A DNA stretch of 64,000 bases from Rikenella sp031549665 (lineage in GTDB: Bacteria; Bacteroidota; Bacteroidia; Bacteroidales; Rikenellaceae). The notes beneath the pieces were generated by a model. The model worked only from the letters and a program-made list of their open reading frames with translations, had not been told where the DNA came from and searched no databases. The stretch spans positions 35,141 to 99,140 of the forward strand of contig JAVBPJ010000006.1 in the NCBI GenBank assembly GCA_031549665.1, given 5' to 3'. Below are positions 41,945-49,481 of this stretch, in pieces. Position 1 is the first letter of the stretch; each line of letters opens with the position of its first letter. The translations under genes and the position numbers were made by a program.

Positions 41945-41989
41945 CCAGTCCCCTTTTTCGGCCGATTATCGGCCGAAAAAGGGGACTGG
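41945..41989. repeat. 45-base near-perfect palindrome
   Basis: The 22-base arms (41945-41966 and 41968-41989, starting CCAGTCCCCT) are exact reverse complements with one base between them. No T tract follows on either strand. It lies 29 bases after the stop of the ferredoxin gene (minus strand). Confidence 0.9.
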
Positions 41990-42018
41990 TTATCTGGTGG
42001 TTGCGGGTCGGAAGCCGG

Positions 42019-42951
42019 CTAAATCCACTCTTCGCGTTTCACCTCGCCGCCGACCGACAGCACGATGACTTTGATCGGCACGTTCCGCCGGGCCTGCTGG
42101 CGTGCCAGTTGGGCGATTTGCACCAGGCCGCCGCAACACGGAACCTCCATGATCAGCACGGTGAGGGTGTTGATCATGGCCGAGTCGATCATTTCGGCCA
42201 GCTTGTCAATGTAAACCTGCGTGTTGCTGTCGAGTTTGGGGCAGGCTATCGCCAATGCTTTGCCTTTGAGGAACCTGCGGTGGAACTCGCCGCTGGCAAA
42301 GGCCGTACAGTCGGCGGCCAGCAGCAGGTCGGCCTCCTGGAAAAACCCGGCCTGCGGGTTCACCAAATGCAACTGCACGGGGAAGTGGGTCAGCTCGGAG
42401 GATTGCGCGGCCGGGGGCTGCGCCGCCGCCACACCGAACGGAGCCGAGAACCCGCCCTGCTGCGGTTGCCGGATCTCCCGGGCCATCGACCCGGGGCAAC
42501 CGCAGGCAAGCGGGTTTGTGTTGGGTTTGGAGGGTGGTTGCGGTTTGGCGGAATCGCTCTTCGGCGGACTCCCGTCGCGGTCGAGTCCGATCTTGGACAG
42601 GTCGATGCCCTTTATGTCGTGTTCCCGCAGGTAATCGACTCCCTGATGCAGCCACTCCGTTTCGTTGTGGTCTTTCAGGTGTTTCAGGTGCGCCAGCACA
42701 ACGGCTTCGCCTTTGGGGGCGAGCCGCTCCATCACGGCCTGCTCGGAATAGGGGGCGGCTTCCCGCTCTTCGAACGAGATGGCGTCTACAGGGCACTCGC
42801 CGATACACGCCCCCAAACCGTCGCAGTACAGATCGCTGATCATAACGGCCTTGCCGTCGATCAGTTGCAGGGCCCCCTCGTGGCACCCGACAACACAATT
42901 GCCGCATCCGTTGCACAGGGCTTCGTCTATTTTTATTACCTTACGCTTCAT
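42019..42951 (-). CDS. 4Fe-4S ferredoxin-domain protein, divergent from Crp regulator
   Basis: A 310-aa iron-sulfur protein. The first cluster motif is complete (Cys13, 16, 19, 23 in CNGCGNCVVGC). The second reads YCDGLGACIGECP, which has Cys43, 49 and 53 but Leu46 in place of the second ligand; this CDGLGAC variant occurs in related proteins I recall. After a Pro-rich linker (KPQPPSKPNTNP) the C-terminal part has two further Cys-rich spots (ACGCPGS and VPCCGG). It probably transfers electrons in an anaerobic stress pathway. It is divergent from a Crp/Fnr regulator gene, with a consensus -7 box and a small dyad in the 60-base gap. Confidence 0.85.
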   Translation of the reverse strand: MKRKVIKIDEALCNGCGNCVVGCHEGALQLIDGKAVMISDLYCDGLGACIGECPVDAISFEEREAAPYSEQAVMERLAPKGEAVVLAHLKHLKDHNETEWLHQGVDYLREHDIKGIDLSKIGLDRDGSPPKSDSAKPQPPSKPNTNPLACGCPGSMAREIRQPQQGGFSAPFGVAAAQPPAAQSSELTHFPVQLHLVNPQAGFFQEADLLLAADCTAFASGEFHRRFLKGKALAIACPKLDSNTQVYIDKLAEMIDSAMINTLTVLIMEVPCCGGLVQIAQLARQQARRNVPIKVIVLSVGGEVKREEWI

Positions 42952-42959
42952 GGTGTTTG

Positions 42960-42981
42960 CTTTGTTTGTGCGACAAAGGTA
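42960..42981 (-). promoter_or_regulatory. Promoter and dyad of the ferredoxin gene
   Basis: The minus strand carries TACCTTTG (42981-42974), an exact -7 box. The dyad CTTTGT-TTGTGCG-ACAAAG (42960-42978) overlaps it and is a candidate site for the adjacent Crp/Fnr regulator. Confidence 0.65.
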
Positions 42982-43011
42982 CGGCTGGGTTACAGGCAAA
43001 AACTGTCGCAG

Positions 43012-43737
43012 ATGTTACACAAGGAAAATACCCCTATCTTTATCGGAAAAATTGCGCCTGTGGATCTTACGTCATTACTTGGCATGCCTCTGTTCCGATC
43101 CCTGCCGGAGGAGGAGTTGCGGCGAATATTCGCCGAACTGAAAGTAACCGAAACCCGTTTTAAGAAGGGGGAGGTCCTGGCCATGCAGGACGAACCGGTC
43201 AACCGGTTGATTATTCTGTTGAGCGGGAGTGTCAAGGGCGAGATGAACGACCCGTCGGGCAGGGTGGCCAAGGTGGAGGATATCGAAGCGCCCAGCCCCC
43301 TGGCGATCCTGTTCCTGTTCGGTCAGCACAACCGTTTTCCGGTGCAGGCCACCGCGCGCGAAGACGGAACGGCGATCATCATTCCCCGCCAGTCGGTTCT
43401 GCGGATGCTTTCGATGAACGAAACCCTGCTGAAAAACTACCTGGACATTTCGGCCGACTTCGCCACGCGCCTGAGCCGTAAGCTAAACCTGATGTCGTTG
43501 CGCACCATTCGGCAGAAACTGGCGGTTTACCTGCTCGATCTGGCGAAGAAGCAGCATTCCGAGGCCGTAACGCTCGACAGGCCCAAGACCGCGCTGGCGG
43601 AGTATTTCGGAGTTGCGCGCCCGTCGCTCGAACGGGAGATCACGCGCATGGAAGAGGACGGGATCATCGCCCCCCTGCGCAAGGAGATTTCGATCCTGGA
43701 CCGGCAGGAACTGGTGCGGTTGGCGGATAAAGGATAA
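43012..43737 (+). CDS. Crp/Fnr-family transcriptional regulator
   Basis: A 241-aa regulator. Residues ~20-140 form a cyclic-nucleotide-binding-like sensor (PLFRSLPEEELRRIFAELKVTETRFKKGEVLAMQDEPVNRLIILLSGSVKGEM). Residues ~160-235 form the winged helix, with recognition helix TALAEYFGVARPSLEREITRMEEDGIIA. There is no N-terminal Cys cluster, so it is not an Fe-S Fnr; it resembles HcpR/DNR-like regulators that respond to nitric oxide or related stress. Its partner is the divergent ferredoxin gene. The ATG at 43012 starts the conserved region; the frame is open further upstream without conservation. Confidence 0.88.
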   Translation: MLHKENTPIFIGKIAPVDLTSLLGMPLFRSLPEEELRRIFAELKVTETRFKKGEVLAMQDEPVNRLIILLSGSVKGEMNDPSGRVAKVEDIEAPSPLAILFLFGQHNRFPVQATAREDGTAIIIPRQSVLRMLSMNETLLKNYLDISADFATRLSRKLNLMSLRTIRQKLAVYLLDLAKKQHSEAVTLDRPKTALAEYFGVARPSLEREITRMEEDGIIAPLRKEISILDRQELVRLADKG

Positions 43738-43790
43738 CGCCCCCGGGCGGGAGCGTGGGGTTGCACCCGGGCCGGCCGGATGCGTACAAC

Positions 43791-44009
43791 TCAGATGCGT
43801 ACGGGGATGTAGAGGTCCTCGCGGAGCAGCAGGCACTTGAGTTCGTTGTAGGACTCGTTCACGGTAATGCCCCGAACCTCCTGGGACTCGCCCGAGTGAT
43901 CGGCAATGTAGACGGTGCAGCGATCCTTCGTGTCGATGATGCGCTGGATGGCGTTTACGTTAATCATCATCTTTTGGTAGTCGTTGGTAAGTTCGACAAA
44001 CTTGGCCAT
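43791..44009 (-). CDS. Small conserved hypothetical protein
   Basis: A 72-residue protein (MAKFVELTNDYQKMMINVNAIQRI...). It looks like a compact beta-rich domain with a hydrophobic VNAIQRIID core and ends in ELKCLLLREDLYIPVRI. An alternative start nine codons upstream (44036) is possible. I do not recognise its family; small proteins with the motif F(V)ELT...INxxxI are seen in Bacteroidota and resemble FlbD-like proteins only superficially. It stands alone, about 50 bases after the Crp gene on the other strand. Confidence 0.6.
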   Translation of the reverse strand: MAKFVELTNDYQKMMINVNAIQRIIDTKDRCTVYIADHSGESQEVRGITVNESYNELKCLLLREDLYIPVRI

Positions 44010-44156
44010 GTGGGGTATCTTTCGTTTGAAATGCATTGGAATCAGGGATAAAAATCTCTCGGCACCCGTCTTAACTCAAAAAGGATGCCAGACCGACGAA
44101 TTTACGCGGGTATGGCAAAAAAAATCGCAAAAATTCGATACTCCCTCCGGCAAGGG

Positions 44157-44330
44157 CTATTTGCGGGCACTTTTCGGGGTGTTTTCCAGGTGCGGCGGCC
44201 GCTCTTTGGCGGCGAATCCTCCGGCATATCCGGCCGGGTGGCCGCCGCTGCCGATGACACGGTGGCAGGGGTTCTGGCAGGATGGGCGATTCCACGCATC
44301 CCGTTTGCATCCGAGGTGTAACTGTGATCG
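44157..44330 (-). pseudogene. Truncated methylated-DNA-protein-cysteine methyltransferase (Ogt/MGMT) remnant
   Basis: The minus-strand frame encodes PCHRVIGSGGHPAGYAGGFAAKE and then a stop (TAG at 44157-44159). PCHRV, with the methyl-accepting Cys at codon 44265-44267, and the GYAGG/K segment are the C-terminal signature of Ogt-type O6-alkylguanine methyltransferases. The N-terminal domain and helix-turn-helix are missing: upstream lies the terminator of the next gene. The piece has no ATG start and cannot be a working enzyme. The remaining intergenic sequence (44010-44156) shows nothing else. Confidence 0.8.
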
Positions 44331-44341
44331 CTGTTTGCCGT

Positions 44342-44374
44342 AAAAAAACCTCCTCCGGTTCGACGGAGGAGGTT
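44342..44374 (-). terminator. Terminator of the 44403 barrel gene
   Basis: On the minus strand the arms AACCTCCTCCG and CGGAGGAGGTT pair around TCGAAC and run into seven U residues, 28 bases after the stop codon. Confidence 0.93.
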
Positions 44375-44402
44375 CGTTGGATCCGAGGGGGTCTCGCGCA
44401 GC

Positions 44403-45203
44403 CTAAAACTGGGTGTTGAAACCTACGAAGAGCTGCACTTTCGGTTGCCCGATCCCGTATTGAAGCACGGAGTACTGCGGTTCGATGAAGATGTTGAAGA
44501 TGGCCGCTCTCGCTTTCAGCACCTGGCCGATACCGGCTCCGACCGGAATGTTGTAGGCGCCGTGTTCGAGGTCGAAATTCCACACGCCGGCGCTACGCAG
44601 GTAGGTGCCTTTGCCCAGTTGCCACATAAGGAAAGGCTGGGCTGTGAGCAGGTTGACGGTGGGGCGGTCTTTCTGTCCGGCGATCGAGGTCTGCCAGGTG
44701 AGCAGTCCGCCGCCTTGCAGGACGGGGTTGCTTTTCATAAACACGAGGGCTGACAGGCCCAACTGCCATTTGCCCGCTCCTCCGGTGGGAGTGGTGGCGG
44801 TGGGGGCCACAAATTGGGGGCCGATACCGAACTCTTTGCCGCCCTTTTCGAAGGTGTAGATGGCAAAAACGTTAAAGTCTCCCAGTCCGCTGTCATACCC
44901 GGTGGCGGTGCGGGGGTTGGGCGTCGTGCCGAAGGGGAGCGAAGCCCGTACCAGGAAACGGCCTATGGGTTGCGCGTAACGTATAAAGGTGGTGTTGGCC
45001 GTTTGGTCGGTGCCGCTCAGGGTCGGTATGTAGTAGTTGTGCAGGTTGACGGCGTTGACGCGCGCCAGGGGGTTGTTGGCATTGGCCAGCGCTTGTTGGT
45101 CGACGGCGGAGGCGGCGGGTTGGGCGGCTCCGTCCTGTTGTGCGTGGGCGGACGTCCCGATTGTGAGAAGGAGCGCCGCGAGCAAAAATCGATGGGTTTT
45201 CAT
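44403..45203 (-). CDS. Outer membrane beta-barrel protein
   Basis: A 266-aa protein with a signal peptide (FLLAALLLTIGTSAHA) and repeated beta strands. TTFIRYAQPIGRFLVRASLPFGTTP, GLGDFNVFAIYTF, FGIGPQFVAPTATTPTGGAGKWQLG and VQLFVGFNTQF recall the phenol-degradation meta-pathway/neuromedin U-like transporter barrels of Bacteroidota and Proteobacteria. Its substrate is unknown. It has its own terminator and an AT-rich 135-base upstream gap that shows no clear promoter. The gap separates it from the divergent DoxX gene. Confidence 0.75.
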   Translation of the reverse strand: MKTHRFLLAALLLTIGTSAHAQQDGAAQPAASAVDQQALANANNPLARVNAVNLHNYYIPTLSGTDQTANTTFIRYAQPIGRFLVRASLPFGTTPNPRTATGYDSGLGDFNVFAIYTFEKGGKEFGIGPQFVAPTATTPTGGAGKWQLGLSALVFMKSNPVLQGGGLLTWQTSIAGQKDRPTVNLLTAQPFLMWQLGKGTYLRSAGVWNFDLEHGAYNIPVGAGIGQVLKARAAIFNIFIEPQYSVLQYGIGQPKVQLFVGFNTQF

Positions 45204-45338
45204 GGGATAAAGGGGATTGATTGATGGCGTGAGTAATTATCTGACACCAGGACTAACGAGCATATTTTGTGCCAAATGTTTTGCATGAATTTTGCTGTCA
45301 GTAAGTTGGAAAACAGAATACCCACTTAAATTCTATGT

Positions 45339-45791
45339 ATGATGAAAACAGTATGTAACCGTTGTGTATCTCTCTTCAGTACCGACCTCTCCAAAGGGGG
45401 ACACGTGGCCGCGCTTGTGCTGCGCCTGCTGGTCGGGGGCATGATGCTGACCCACGGGCTTCCCAAGGTGCTGCATTTCAGCGAAATTTCGGGCGAATTT
45501 CCCGATCCGATCGGGCTGGGGCCTGCCACCTCGCTGGCGCTGGTCGCTTTCGCCGAGGCGGGTTGTTCGTTTTTGCTGATCCTGGGCCTTGGCACCCGTC
45601 TGGCGACCATCCCGCTGGCTTTTGCGATGATCGTCGCGTCCTTTTTTACTTTTCCCGAGTTTGCTTTCCCGCAGTCGGAGCTTTCCATTTTCTACCTGGG
45701 AGCCTATGTAACGCTGTTCCTGTTGGGAAGCGGCAAGTATTCGCTCGACCGGCTGATTCATTGCTGCCGGCCTGATTCCCGCAAAGACTAA
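45339..45791 (+). CDS. DoxX-family membrane protein
   Basis: A 150-aa DoxX protein with four hydrophobic helices. ALVLRLLVGGMMLTHGLPKVLHF is the family's first helix with its conserved His-Gly, and LVAFAEAGCSFLLILGLGTRLATIPLAFAMIVA and GAYVTLFLLGSGKYSLDR follow. The family is associated with redox or detoxification functions in the membrane, but the exact role here is unknown. The gene ends tail-to-tail with the SMR transporter gene, with four bases of overlap; no terminator fits between them. Confidence 0.9.
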   Translation: MMKTVCNRCVSLFSTDLSKGGHVAALVLRLLVGGMMLTHGLPKVLHFSEISGEFPDPIGLGPATSLALVAFAEAGCSFLLILGLGTRLATIPLAFAMIVASFFTFPEFAFPQSELSIFYLGAYVTLFLLGSGKYSLDRLIHCCRPDSRKD

Positions 45792-46105
45792 GCGGCCAAA
45801 CGCAGTCCGACGATACCGACGACGATCAGCAGGGCCGAGAGCATCCGCCAGGTGGTAACCGGGTCGTCGAACAGGCAAATGCCGATCACCAGGGTTCCGA
45901 CGGCCCCGATGCCGGTCCACACGGCGTAGGCGGTGCCGATGGGAATGGTGCGTTGCGCCAGGTACAAAAACCATCCGCTGAGCGCCATGGCCACCACGGC
46001 TTCGGACAACCACAAAAGCCGATGGCCGGTGGTTCCGGCCAGTTTCATTCCCAGGGGCCAGCCCATTTCGAACAGGCCTCCCAACAGAAGATATATCCAT
46101 CCCAT
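45788..46105 (-). CDS. sugE: SMR-family efflux protein, SugE/Gdx type
   Basis: A 105-aa four-helix small multidrug resistance protein. The essential Glu13 (GGLFEMGWP) is present, and PIGTAYAVWTGIGAVGTLVIGICLF is diagnostic for the SugE/Gdx subfamily, known to export guanidinium, rather than for EmrE-type drug pumps. Normally Gdx pairs can be homodimers or heterodimers; only one gene is here, so a homodimer is likely. No guanidine riboswitch can be seen, since the gene is the last of the long uronate operon, with 23 bases to the gene upstream. The reason for its association with uronate genes is not evident. Confidence 0.9.
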   Translation of the reverse strand: MGWIYLLLGGLFEMGWPLGMKLAGTTGHRLLWLSEAVVAMALSGWFLYLAQRTIPIGTAYAVWTGIGAVGTLVIGICLFDDPVTTWRMLSALLIVVGIVGLRLAA

Positions 46106-46128
46106 ACGGCAGCTCGATCCGATGCGGC

Positions 46129-46365
46129 CTACCGCGGGGTGGTTTGCTCCTGCGTGTGCGGGGTGGTGGGCAACAGTTGTTGCGCCGGTTTTTCCTTGTT
46201 CAGGATGATGGCCGCCACCACGGCCAACGCCGCAATGATGCCGAGAATCATGTAAATCCTGCGACGTTTCTGGTCGGCTTCGGTGTAGACGGGAACGTGG
46301 CAGTCGGGGCAGTAGCGTCCTTCGGGAACGTATTTCCCGCAGGTGGGGCAGTGCTTGGGTTTCAT
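46129..46365 (-). CDS. Small zinc-ribbon membrane protein
   Basis: A 78-aa protein with an N-terminal zinc ribbon (KHCPTCGKYVPEGRYCPDC: two CxxC pairs) and a single membrane helix (RRIYMILGIIAALAVVAAIIL) with a short polar tail. The layout suggests a membrane-tethered adapter. It begins one base after the MFS transporter stop, so it is part of the uronate operon. Its function is unknown; a role in transporter assembly is only a guess. Confidence 0.85.
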   Translation of the reverse strand: MKPKHCPTCGKYVPEGRYCPDCHVPVYTEADQKRRRIYMILGIIAALAVVAAIILNKEKPAQQLLPTTPHTQEQTTPR

Positions 46366-46366
46366 A

Positions 46367-47713
46367 TTACAGGTTGTTGATGGGGCTAAATTTGGGAACC
46401 AGCAGCTTCATCACGCTCCAGGCGAACAGGTAGGCCAGGGCGCAGAAGACGAATACGCAAAAGTAGCCGGTTTGAATGTCTCCGGCCATTTTGAAGTGGG
46501 TGATTACGAGTCCGGCCCCCATTTGGATCAGGGCGCCGCCCAGTCCGCCGGCCATGCCGCCGATGCCGACCACCGACCCGATGGCTTTTTTGGGGAACAT
46601 GTCCGACACGGTAGTGAAGATGTTGGCGCTCCAGGCCTGGTGCGCCGAAGCGGCGACGCCGATGGTGATCACGGCCCACCAGTAGCCGTAGCCGCCGATC
46701 CATTGGGCTCCGAGCATCACCAGCGGAAGGGTGGCGATCAGCAGCATGGCCAGCATGCGGGCGGCATAAGGGTTCATTCCCCGTTTCATGAACACGCCGG
46801 GGAACCATCCGCCGCAGATCGATCCCACGCAGGTCATCGTGTACAGTACGGCCAGCGGAATGGCGATCTGGGTGGCCGACATGCCGTACTCGGCTTTCAT
46901 GAAGGCGGGCAGCCAGAACAGCAGGAACCACCACACGCCGTCGGTCATGAACTTGCCGAAGGTGAAGGCCCATGTCTGGCGGTAGGTGAGCAGCCGCCAC
47001 CAGGTGATTTTCCCGGTGTCGGCTTCGCGGTCGGTCAGGGCGGCCTCGGCGGCGGTGTCGTCGCTGTGGATGTGGTTGTATTCGGCTTGCTTCAGTTGGC
47101 CGCTGGCCAGCTTTTGTTGCGGGGTTCCGTAGATCCACCACCAGAAGGCGAGCCAAACGAAGCCCAGCGCTCCGATGGTGATAAAGGCCCACTCCCAACC
47201 CCACGCCTGGGCGATGAAGGGAACGGTCAGCGGGGCGAGGATGGCTCCCACGTTGGCTCCGGAGTTGAAAAGGCCGGTGGCCAGGGCACGCTCTTTTTTG
47301 GGGAACCACTCGGCGGTGGTTTTAATGGCGGCGGGGAAGTTGCCGCTCTCGCCGAAGCCCAACACGCCGCGGGCGACCATAAAGCCGAGCTTTCCGCGCG
47401 ACAGGGCGTGGGCCATCGCTCCGACCGACCAGATGACGATCGACCAGGCGTAGCCCCGGCGGGTGCCCAGCCAGTCGATGATCCGTCCGGCCACGAGCAT
47501 CGACAGGGCGTAGGCGAAGGTGAACACGGCGGTGATGTTGCCGTAGTCCGAATCGTTCCAGCCGAACAGGGCCGACAGCTCCTCCTTGAGCAGCGAAAGT
47601 ACCTGCCGGTCGAGGTAGTTGATGGTGGTGGCAAAGAAGAGCAGGGCGCAGATGGTCCAGCGGTACTTGCCGATTTTCTGGTTCAGGGCGTTGAGGGTGT
47701 TCAGGGTCTCCAT
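46367..47713 (-). CDS. MFS transporter, hexuronate (ExuT-like) family
   Basis: A 448-aa major facilitator with 12 hydrophobic helices, of the anion:cation symporter (ACS) family. Signatures are ATTINYLDRQVLSLL in the first helix and loop, RGVLGFGESGNFPAAIKTTAEWFPKKERALATGLFNSGANVGAILAPLTVP, and the C-terminal GSVVGIGGMAGGLGGALIQMG. These are typical of ExuT/UxuT hexuronate importers. In this operon it probably brings in uronate or deoxy-hexuronate sugars. It is 9 bases after the aldolase gene. Confidence 0.92.
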   Translation of the reverse strand: METLNTLNALNQKIGKYRWTICALLFFATTINYLDRQVLSLLKEELSALFGWNDSDYGNITAVFTFAYALSMLVAGRIIDWLGTRRGYAWSIVIWSVGAMAHALSRGKLGFMVARGVLGFGESGNFPAAIKTTAEWFPKKERALATGLFNSGANVGAILAPLTVPFIAQAWGWEWAFITIGALGFVWLAFWWWIYGTPQQKLASGQLKQAEYNHIHSDDTAAEAALTDREADTGKITWWRLLTYRQTWAFTFGKFMTDGVWWFLLFWLPAFMKAEYGMSATQIAIPLAVLYTMTCVGSICGGWFPGVFMKRGMNPYAARMLAMLLIATLPLVMLGAQWIGGYGYWWAVITIGVAASAHQAWSANIFTTVSDMFPKKAIGSVVGIGGMAGGLGGALIQMGAGLVITHFKMAGDIQTGYFCVFVFCALAYLFAWSVMKLLVPKFSPINNL

Positions 47714-47722
47714 GGGCGGGAA

Positions 47723-48394
47723 TTAATGGCGCAGGCGGTCGACAAGGTCGAGTACCGACCGCACGGTGCGGGTAATGGCGGCCCAGTCTCCGTTTTCGAG
47801 GGCGGTTTTCGGAAACAGGTTCGATCCCATCCCCACGCAGACGACTCCGGCGTCGAACCAGGCTTTCAGGCTGGCCTCGGTGGCCTCCACGCCGCCCGTG
47901 GGCATGATGCTGCTCCAGGGGCAGGGGCCTTTGACGGCTTTGACGAATTCGGGGCCGCCGACGCTGCCGCCGGGGAAGATTTTGACGATTTCGGCTCCCA
48001 GCTCCTCGGCGCGGCCGATTTCGCTGAGCGATCCGCAGCCGGGCGACCAAAGCACCTTGCGGCGGTTGCACACGCGGGCCACCTCGTCGTTGAGCTGGGG
48101 GGCCACGATGAAGTTGGCTCCAAGCTGCATGTACAGCACGGCCGTGGGAGCGTCGAGTACCGATCCGGCTCCGAGAATCATGCCGGGCAGTTCGCGCAGG
48201 GCCCACCGATTCAGCGTGCCGAACAGTTCGTGGGCAAAGTCGCCCCGGTTGGTGAATTCGAACACGCGGATGCCGGCTTCGTAGCTGGCCCTGAGCACCT
48301 CTTTGCAGAGTTCCGGGTCGGCGTGGTAAAAGACGGGGATCACGCCCTGGCGTTGAAAGGCTTGCGCTACTTCGATGCGGGTGAATTGTGCCAT
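47723..48394 (-). CDS. eda: 2-dehydro-3-deoxyphosphogluconate aldolase
   Basis: A 223-aa class I aldolase that splits KDPG into pyruvate and glyceraldehyde 3-phosphate. IPVFYHADPELCKEVLRASYEAGIRVFEFTNRGDFA begins the barrel, GAGSVLDAPTA and FIVAPQLNDEVARVC follow, and the Schiff-base lysine is expected in EIVKIFPGG with the phosphate site PTGGV. It is slightly longer than E. coli Eda but typical for Bacteroidota. Much longer upstream frames run antiparallel through kdgK; the ATG at 48394 starts the conserved protein. It is coupled to kdgK by a 14-base gap and carries out the last step of the pathway. Confidence 0.94.
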   Translation of the reverse strand: MAQFTRIEVAQAFQRQGVIPVFYHADPELCKEVLRASYEAGIRVFEFTNRGDFAHELFGTLNRWALRELPGMILGAGSVLDAPTAVLYMQLGANFIVAPQLNDEVARVCNRRKVLWSPGCGSLSEIGRAEELGAEIVKIFPGGSVGGPEFVKAVKGPCPWSSIMPTGGVEATEASLKAWFDAGVVCVGMGSNLFPKTALENGDWAAITRTVRSVLDLVDRLRH

Positions 48395-48408
48395 AAATAT
48401 CGGGGTGT

Positions 48409-49449
48409 TTAACGTGCTACGCGGCCCGAGCCGTCGCCTTGCATGAGTTTTTCCACTTCGTCGACGCCCACCAGGTTGAAGTCGCCCTTGACGGTGTGTT
48501 TCAGGGCCGAGGCGGCCACGGCGAATTCGAGGGCTTGCTGGGGGTCGGGGTAGTGGTCGAGGCCGTAGATGAGTCCCGCCCCGAACGAGTCGCCCCCGCC
48601 CACACGGTCGACGATGTCGGTGAGGTCGTAGCGGCGCGAGGTGTAGAGTTGGTCGCCCTCCCAAAGAACGGCGCCCCAGGTGTTGCGGTCGGCGTTGATC
48701 GACCCGCGCAGGGTGATGGCCACGCGCTTGCAGCGGGGGAATTTTTGGGTGAGCTGTTCGGCGACGCTTTGGAAACGGGCGGCGTCGATCCGCCCTTCGG
48801 TGGCGGTGGCGTCGAAGCCGGCGGGGCGGATGCCGAACACTTTTTCGGCGTCTTCCTCGTTGGCGATGATCAAATCGCACCACTTGGCCAGTTCGGGCAT
48901 CACTTCCGAACAATCCTTGCCGTATTTCCACAGATTTTTGCGGTAGTTCAGGTCGCACGAAACGGGTACGCCCATCTGGTTGGCGGTTTTCGCCGCTTCG
49001 AGGCAGACCTCGGCGGCCGATTCCGACAGGGCGGGGGTGATGCCGGTGAAGTGAAACCATCCGGCTTCGGAGAGGACGGCCTCCCAGTCGATCATGCCCA
49101 CCTGGATCGTGGCCATCGAGCTGTGGGCGCGGTCGTACACCACTTTGCCGGGGCGCACCGTGGCGCCTGTTTCCAGAAAGTAGATCCCCAGCCGCTCGCC
49201 GCCGCGGATGATCGCGGAGGTGTCTACGCCCTGACGGCGCAACTCGCCCAGGCAGGCTTCGGCCAGGTCGTTTTGGGGGAGTCGGGTAATGAATTGGGTG
49301 TGTTCGCCGAAGCGGGCCAGCGAAACGGCTACGTTGGCTTCGCCGCCGCCAAAAGTGGCCTCGTACGAGGCGGTTTGCCCGAAACGCAGGCGTTCGGGGG
49401 TGGCCAGGCGAAGCATGATCTCGCCGAAGGTAACGATCTTTTTATCCAT
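48409..49449 (-). CDS. kdgK: 2-keto-3-deoxygluconate kinase
   Basis: A 346-aa PfkB-family sugar kinase that phosphorylates KDG to KDPG with ATP. The N-terminal IVTFGEIMLRLATP and the GGGEANVAVSLARFGEHTQFI glycine-rich signature precede a central substrate region. The anion-hole/catalytic-base motif GGGDSFGAGLIYGL is complete. The function is fixed by context, since Eda is directly downstream and KduD and KduI upstream. DUF4861 separates it from kduD by 32 and 29 bases on the two sides. Confidence 0.92.
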   Translation of the reverse strand: MDKKIVTFGEIMLRLATPERLRFGQTASYEATFGGGEANVAVSLARFGEHTQFITRLPQNDLAEACLGELRRQGVDTSAIIRGGERLGIYFLETGATVRPGKVVYDRAHSSMATIQVGMIDWEAVLSEAGWFHFTGITPALSESAAEVCLEAAKTANQMGVPVSCDLNYRKNLWKYGKDCSEVMPELAKWCDLIIANEEDAEKVFGIRPAGFDATATEGRIDAARFQSVAEQLTQKFPRCKRVAITLRGSINADRNTWGAVLWEGDQLYTSRRYDLTDIVDRVGGGDSFGAGLIYGLDHYPDPQQALEFAVAASALKHTVKGDFNLVGVDEVEKLMQGDGSGRVAR

Positions 49450-49481
49450 GTGCTGTGTGTGCCAGGGCGGAATGGGGCTGG

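Larger units (their letters stand above)
41609..42018. other. 410-base intergenic region upstream of the sulfatase gene
   Basis: Contains an inverted repeat TGCATTG/CAATGCA (41653-41673), a one-mismatch -7 box on the minus strand (TACAATTG, 41679-41672), and a 45-base palindrome (41945-41989). Short open frames occur but show no conserved sequence. No RNA gene is seen. Confidence 0.6.

Noticed and set aside
44071..44583. 170-codon minus-strand frame across the Ogt remnant
   Set aside because: It is in a different frame from the PCHRV segment, crosses a strong terminator and overlaps the barrel gene.
45339..46128. Guanidine riboswitch for the SugE-type gene
   Set aside because: The SMR gene has only 23 bases upstream before the previous gene of the operon; no conserved riboswitch core is present.
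46343..48412. A 689-codon plus-strand frame opposite the MFS transporter and eda
   Set aside because: It is antisense to two well-supported genes and has no domain or signal.
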